DNA of 8,689 nt, from the NCBI GenBank assembly GCA_016744485.1, contig JADGEG010000049.1:1-8689 (forward strand). The letters run 5' to 3'. Positions 6,033 to 8,689 of the stretch are shown one piece after another. Below the pieces are notes generated by a model. It was not told the origin of the DNA. It did no database searches and saw only the letters and a list, made by a program, of their open reading frames with translations. Position 1 is the stretch's first letter; each line of letters begins with the position of its first letter. The DNA is from Arcobacter sp. (lineage in GTDB: Bacteria; Campylobacterota; Campylobacteria; Campylobacterales; Arcobacteraceae). The position numbers and the translations under genes were made by a program.

Positions 6033-6520
6033 AATTTTATACCTCCTTTCATGGTTTTTATATTTATCAGGTTTTTTACACCTTTGTAAATGTTATAAGT
6101 TTTGATTTGTGTTTCTTGGGTTGATATAAGTTGTTCTAGTAGTCTTAATACTGTTTCATTTTGTTTTAGCATTATGTTTAGTACTGGTGTTAGGTTGTCG
6201 TTTGTAGTTCCACTTAACACTTTTTTCTCACAAGAGATAAAATACTTTCTAGTTTCTTTACCTTTCGCATTGTTTTCAAGCATAGATAATTCTTTTGCCA
6301 TATCTAGGGTTACGATGAAGTCACGCTTTCCACTTTTGGAATCCGTGATAACTTTGATAAAGTCAATATTTTCTTTAAAGTCATATTTTTTAATAGCCCT
6401 ATCTATCCAGTTTGCAAATACTGTTTTAACGCCAAGATATGTATGTATATCTCTTGCATTTACAGAGTTTGCTTCATCATTTCCGATAATTGTCTGTGAA
6501 ATTTTAATAATTTCTTGCAT
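6029..6520 (-). CDS. AntA/AntB-family antirepressor
   Basis: The 163-aa protein matches the phage antirepressor domain AntA/AntB. VNARDIHTYLGVKTVFANWI (about 20-39) and the KKYDFKENIDF segment are followed by RDFIVTLDMAKELSMLENN and KGKETRKYFISCEKK (about 66-100). The C-terminal 60 residues are Gln/Leu/Thr-rich and probably helical (LRLLEQLISTQETQ). Such proteins bind and inactivate a CI-like repressor, so the divergently encoded HTH protein at 6682 is the natural target. AAAGGA lies 6 nt before the ATG. As first gene of the leftward operon it is placed to act as an early switch. The stop overlaps the next ORF (ATGA). Which repressor it acts on is inference; the family call is strong. Confidence 0.88.
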   Translation of the reverse strand: MQEIIKISQTIIGNDEANSVNARDIHTYLGVKTVFANWIDRAIKKYDFKENIDFIKVITDSKSGKRDFIVTLDMAKELSMLENNAKGKETRKYFISCEKKVLSGTTNDNLTPVLNIMLKQNETVLRLLEQLISTQETQIKTYNIYKGVKNLINIKTMKGGIKL

Positions 6521-6548
6521 TGTATGTCCTTTTTTTTAATTTTACAAA

Positions 6549-6595
6549 AGTGTAATAATACAACTATACTGATAATGAAAGTATAATAATATAAC
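6549..6595. promoter_or_regulatory. Paired 16-bp operator-like repeats with internal dyads
   Basis: AGTGTAATAATACAAC (6549-6564) and AGTATAATAATATAAC (6580-6595) agree at 14 of 16 positions and are spaced 31 bp start to start, about three helical turns. TATACT (6565-6570) and AGTATA (6580-6585) also form a 6-bp inverted repeat with a 9-bp gap. TTACA/TGTAA (6542-6555) makes a further dyad. The region lies just upstream of the leftward antirepressor gene, so these are candidate repressor operators overlapping its promoter. Which protein binds is inferred. Confidence 0.5.
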
Positions 6596-6612
6596 CTTAA
6601 AAACATATTAAT

Positions 6613-6627
6613 AATAGTGAAACTATT
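6613..6627. promoter_or_regulatory. 15-bp perfect palindrome, candidate operator
   Basis: AATAGTGAAACTATT is a perfect inverted repeat of 6-bp arms around GAA. It lies between the paired repeats and the promoter of the HTH repressor, a usual location for a CI/Cro-type operator that governs divergent transcription. Binding by the 64-aa HTH protein is inference. Confidence 0.45.
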
Positions 6628-6663
6628 GTACTTTAACATGTTTATTAGTCTTGTCATCTAACT

Positions 6664-6681
6664 TTTGGTATAATTATTTTT
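6664..6681 (+). promoter_or_regulatory. Extended -10 promoter of the HTH repressor; probably leaderless
   Basis: TTTTGGTATAAT at 6663-6674 contains a consensus -10 (TATAAT, 6669-6674). No convincing -35 lies 16-18 bp upstream, which is common in Campylobacterota. Transcription would start about 7 nt after the hexamer, at 6681-6682, which is the A of the ATG of the repressor gene. No Shine-Dalgarno exists between the -10 and ATG. A leaderless mRNA is therefore likely, as known for lambda cI from PRM. Confidence 0.65.
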
Positions 6682-6876
6682 ATGAAAGATATAATTTATA
6701 AAGATATTGCAGAATCAACTCAAAAATCAGAAAGTGCAATAAAACAATGGAAAAAAAACAATCCTGAACTTTTAGAAATAGCAACAATTGGTACATTCTG
6801 TAGAAAAAACAATCTTGATATTGATAAAATTAAAAAACTTGTAGAGATACAAGAGATGGTAAAAAATAGTGGGTGA
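6682..6876 (+). CDS. Small HTH repressor, CI/Cro-like
   Basis: A 64-aa single-domain DNA-binding protein. IIYKDIAESTQKSESAIKQW (about 4-23) fits the HTH of Cro/CI-type regulators: turn residues, then a recognition helix with SESAIKQW. It is followed by the PELLEIATIGTFCRKNNLDI and KIKKLVEIQEM helices that small Campylobacterota phage regulators often show. There is no C-terminal peptidase domain, so inactivation by LexA-like autocleavage is not possible. Control by the divergent antirepressor is a sensible alternative. The start is the ATG right after the -10 promoter, with no RBS. The last codons overlap the GTG start of the next gene by 8 bp. Role as repressor of the leftward operon is inferred from position. 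Confidence 0.75.
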   Translation: MKDIIYKDIAESTQKSESAIKQWKKNNPELLEIATIGTFCRKNNLDIDKIKKLVEIQEMVKNSG

Positions 6877-7333
6877 TTCTAATCGTAATGGATTCTTTGG
6901 AATAGTATTTGTTGTTTTCATAGCGCCTTTTATTTGGGATGTCGTAGCCCCTGAGAATGATAGTGTATTAATAAATGATAAAGGAAACATAATTACTTTA
7001 TCAAAAAAGATTTATGTTATCTTTGATAGCGATGGATTTTACAAAAGACAACATAAAATAATTACAAAGTTGATATTAAAAGTAGAAAAGTCTGATACTG
7101 TAGTGACTAGACATCAGATTGACATGAAAAGGATTGATTTAGAATTTAGTGAAGATTATTCTAAAGAATTTGAACAAGATTATAAACTGCCTACAATAGC
7201 AGAAAAAATAGCACGAATTCCAAATGATAAAATAGCTAAGATGATATTAGAAGATAGACTAAAAGAACAAAATGAGCTATTAAAAAAATATAAACAAATA
7301 CTTTCTCATATTGTTTTAAAACTAAAGAAATAA
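6869..7333 (+). CDS. Single-span membrane-anchored protein of unknown function
   Basis: Not recognised. The 154-aa product starts with GTG overlapping the repressor stop. Residues 9-28 (GFFGIVFVVFIAPFIWDVVA) form one strong hydrophobic segment, either a membrane anchor or an uncleaved signal. The rest is hydrophilic. A beta-rich middle (SVLINDKGNIITLSKKIYVIF) is followed by LILKVEKSDTVVTRHQID, and the charged C-terminal helix is probably a coiled coil (EDRLKEQNELLKKYKQILSHIVLKLKK). Cotranscription with the repressor means it would be made in the repressed, lysogen-like state. That position often holds exclusion or other conversion functions, but nothing in the sequence proves this. No upstream RBS is good, so translation likely depends on coupling. 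Confidence 0.65.
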   Translation: MGDSNRNGFFGIVFVVFIAPFIWDVVAPENDSVLINDKGNIITLSKKIYVIFDSDGFYKRQHKIITKLILKVEKSDTVVTRHQIDMKRIDLEFSEDYSKEFEQDYKLPTIAEKIARIPNDKIAKMILEDRLKEQNELLKKYKQILSHIVLKLKK

Positions 7334-7336
7334 TGA

Positions 7337-7556
7337 AATATTATTTGTAAACTTGCTAAAAAATATTTAGATATTTTAGTTAAAAAAGAGTTAATTGTAA
7401 TTACAGAAAATTCTGTAAGAAATAGTCCTATTTTAATTATTAATGTTACAGGTATTAAAAAGTATTATAAAGAAATAAAAGATAAAAAAATTTATGGGAA
7501 AATTTTATGAAGAAGCAAATAAGTTTTTAGAACATACGAAAGATTTACAAAAATAA
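7337..7556 (+). pseudogene. Frameshifted remnant of an unknown gene
   Basis: The 241-bp gap between the membrane protein and the methyltransferase holds decayed coding sequence. One frame from 7337 reads without stop to 7510 (KLAKKYLDILVKKELIVI, then SPILIINVTGIKKYYKEIKDKK). After an A7 run at 7484-7490 the protein-like reading moves to another frame, MGKFYEEANKFLEHTKDLQK, ending at 7556. Removing one A from the run joins them. There is no ATG at the beginning, so the 5' end is also lost. No family is recognised. Confidence 0.5.
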
Positions 7557-7574
7557 TTAAGAGGAATATATAAA

Positions 7575-8444
7575 ATGAATGCTAGAGAAAATACACTTTT
7601 TACAAAAAAATATCAACCATTCATTAAATGGGTCGGTGGTAAAAGAGGTTTACTAACTCAATTATTAGAGAAATTCCCAAAAAAATTTGAAAATTATCAT
7701 GAACCATTTTTAGGTGGTGGAGCAGTATTTTTTGAGTTGTATTCAAAAGGTTTGTTGAAAAACAAGAAAGTATATCTTTCAGATATAAATTCTGAATTAA
7801 TAAATACCTATATTATAGTAAAAAATAATCCCAATGAATTAATCAATAATCTTGAAAATTTTAAAGAAAAACACAATAAAGAGTTTTATTATAAAACCAG
7901 AGAAATTGATCGTAAAGAAGAGTTTAAAACTTTAACAAATATTGAACGAGCAACAAGATTTATATATCTTAATAAAACTTGTTTTAATGGACTTTACAGA
8001 GTAAATAAAAAAGGATATTTTAATACCCCAATAGGAAGTTATAAAAATCCAAATATAGCAGATCGAGATACAATATTAAGTGCAAGTGAAGCATTACAAA
8101 ATGCAACAATATTAAATAAACCATTTATGGAGGTAGTTAATAACACTGGTAAAAATGATTTAGTTTATTTTGATCCTCCATATTATCCATTAAATAAAAC
8201 TTCAAGCTTTACTGCTTACAATGAAAATGAATTTTTAGATGATAAACAAAAAGAATTATTTAATATATTTGAAGAATTAGATAAAAACAATTGCTTTGTT
8301 TTACATAGTAATTCTGATACTAATTTTGTAAAAAATCTATATCAAAAATATGATATTAATTTTGTTCAAGCAAATAGATTTATAAATAGTAAAAGTAGTG
8401 GTCGTGGAAAAATAAATGAAGTTTTAATAAGGAATACAGGATAG
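7575..8444 (+). CDS. Dam-like (D12 class) adenine-N6 DNA methyltransferase
   Basis: Transfers methyl from AdoMet to adenine N6 in a short DNA site, most likely GATC. The 289-aa protein is full length for the class. KWVGGKR (18-24) is motif X and EPFLGGGAVFFEL (43-55) is motif I for AdoMet. VYLSDINSELINTY (67-79) is present, and the catalytic motif IV DPPYYPLNKTSSFTAY is at 200-215. The C-terminal INSKSSGRGKINEVLIRN block (270-287) is the conserved end of Dam/DpnM/MboI-type enzymes. The DPPY-PLxxTSSFT form is usual for GATC-type enzymes, but specificity is inferred. AGAGGA lies 9 nt before ATG. It probably belonged to a type II restriction-modification pair whose endonuclease, downstream and overlapping, is destroyed. 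The TAG stop may itself be a recent mutation (TGG to TAG). Confidence 0.93.
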   Translation: MNARENTLFTKKYQPFIKWVGGKRGLLTQLLEKFPKKFENYHEPFLGGGAVFFELYSKGLLKNKKVYLSDINSELINTYIIVKNNPNELINNLENFKEKHNKEFYYKTREIDRKEEFKTLTNIERATRFIYLNKTCFNGLYRVNKKGYFNTPIGSYKNPNIADRDTILSASEALQNATILNKPFMEVVNNTGKNDLVYFDPPYYPLNKTSSFTAYNENEFLDDKQKELFNIFEELDKNNCFVLHSNSDTNFVKNLYQKYDINFVQANRFINSKSSGRGKINEVLIRNTG

Positions 8445-8566
8445 TAAAACGTGGAATTGGTGGTGGAAATACACAAACAGGAATAATTTTTGAGGGTAGA
8501 ATTGATATAATTTCATATATTAATGATTCTGTAGATGGTTACGAATGTAAATTAAATGCTAATTCA
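8441..8566 (+). pseudogene. Start-less 5' remnant of a type II restriction endonuclease gene
   Basis: In the frame one off the methyltransferase, overlapping its stop, the sequence reads VKRGIGGGNTQTGIIFEGRI and then DIISYINDSVDGYEC. The GGGNTQTGxxFE block is, from memory, the N-terminal signature of a group of type II PD-(D/E)XK restriction enzymes. AAGGA at 8429-8433 is correctly placed (7 nt) before codon ATA at 8441, where ATG would be expected; no other start exists after the TGA at 8417. After about 40 codons the frame passes directly into transposase sequence, so the catalytic domain is gone. The right boundary is approximate. Target sequence cannot be derived; pairing with the Dam-like methylase suggests the same site. 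Confidence 0.65.
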
Positions 8567-8689
8567 AAAGGTAGAGCTACGGATAATATCTGTATTGAGA
8601 GGTTCTGGCGAAGTGCAAAAGTAGAAAAATTATATCTTAATGAATATTTTAAAATTAGTACTTTAAAAAATGATGTATCTGATTATATG
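8561..8689 (+). mobile_element. 3' fragment of an IS3-family transposase (orfB), running off the window
   Basis: The translation SKGRATDNICIERFWRSAKV, continuing EKLYLNEYFKISTLKNDVSDY, is the C-terminal part of an IS3-family integrase-core (DDE) transposase. The Glu of DNICIERFW corresponds to the last acid of the DDE triad; both Asp-containing parts are missing to the left. The fragment is fused in frame to the endonuclease remnant without an IS end, so it came from a deletion rather than a simple insertion. It continues beyond 8689. Confidence 0.8.

Noticed and set aside
6102..6539. 145-aa plus-strand hydrophobic ORF
   Set aside because: Antisense to the AntA domain; hydrophobicity is a by-product of AT-rich complement.
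6460..6657. 65-aa minus-strand ORF across the control region
   Set aside because: Covers operators and the antirepressor start in a different frame; no RBS and the repeats explain the sequence better.
6772..6990. 72-aa minus-strand ORF
   Set aside because: Antisense to the repressor and membrane protein genes.
1..8689. CRISPR array, tRNA or rRNA genes
   Set aside because: No regularly spaced repeats of CRISPR size and no recognisable tRNA cloverleaf or rRNA sequence were seen.

Overview
The window is very AT-rich, with A/T-biased codon use, strong AAGGA/GGAGG ribosome binding sites and short or overlapping gene junctions. The protein styles (a small one-domain repressor, an AntA-type antirepressor, the transposase tail at the right edge) suggest a member of the Campylobacterota, perhaps Arcobacter-like. 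That assignment is inference. The content is an accessory element, either an integrated phage-plasmid or an integrative plasmid, and much of it is decaying. No chromosomal housekeeping gene is visible.

Layout. Positions 1-58 hold a 12-bp tandem repeat in front of a rightward phage-type tyrosine integrase (59-1147). From 6520 back to 1174 almost everything is on the minus strand and looks like one long early operon. In transcription order it holds: an AntA/AntB antirepressor, two tiny ORFs (48 and 53 aa), a short tyrosine recombinase, a ruined parA, a ParB cut off after its N-terminal domain, a multi-cysteine zinc-binding protein, a frameshifted zinc-ribbon locus, a 67-aa unknown, the C-terminal third of an N4/N6 DNA methyltransferase, a full-length DnaG-type primase and a 39-aa HTH relic. 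Several junctions are ATGA-type overlaps, so translational coupling is likely.

Positions 6521-6681 form a divergent control region with paired 16-bp repeats, a 15-bp palindrome and an extended -10. The -10 lies so close to the next ATG that the repressor mRNA is probably leaderless. Rightward come the small HTH repressor (6682-6876), a single-span membrane protein (6869-7333) and a frameshifted gene relic (7337-7556).

The right end is a restriction-modification locus. A complete Dam-like (D12 class) adenine methyltransferase (7575-8444) is followed by what appears to be the start of its restriction endonuclease gene. That gene has lost its start codon (ATA where ATG is expected) and runs in frame into the 3' part of an IS3-family transposase, which continues past the window edge.

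How it fits together (inference): the HTH protein would hold the leftward operon off. The antirepressor would relieve this and allow expression of recombinase, partition and primase functions. ParA and ParB are broken, so independent plasmid maintenance is probably lost and the element probably persists by integration. The surviving methyltransferase without a working endonuclease would act as a solitary DNA methylase. I did not find a convincing new defence system. The most interesting signals are the R-M decay point, the operator/leaderless-repressor module, and the small ORFs between antirepressor and recombinase.
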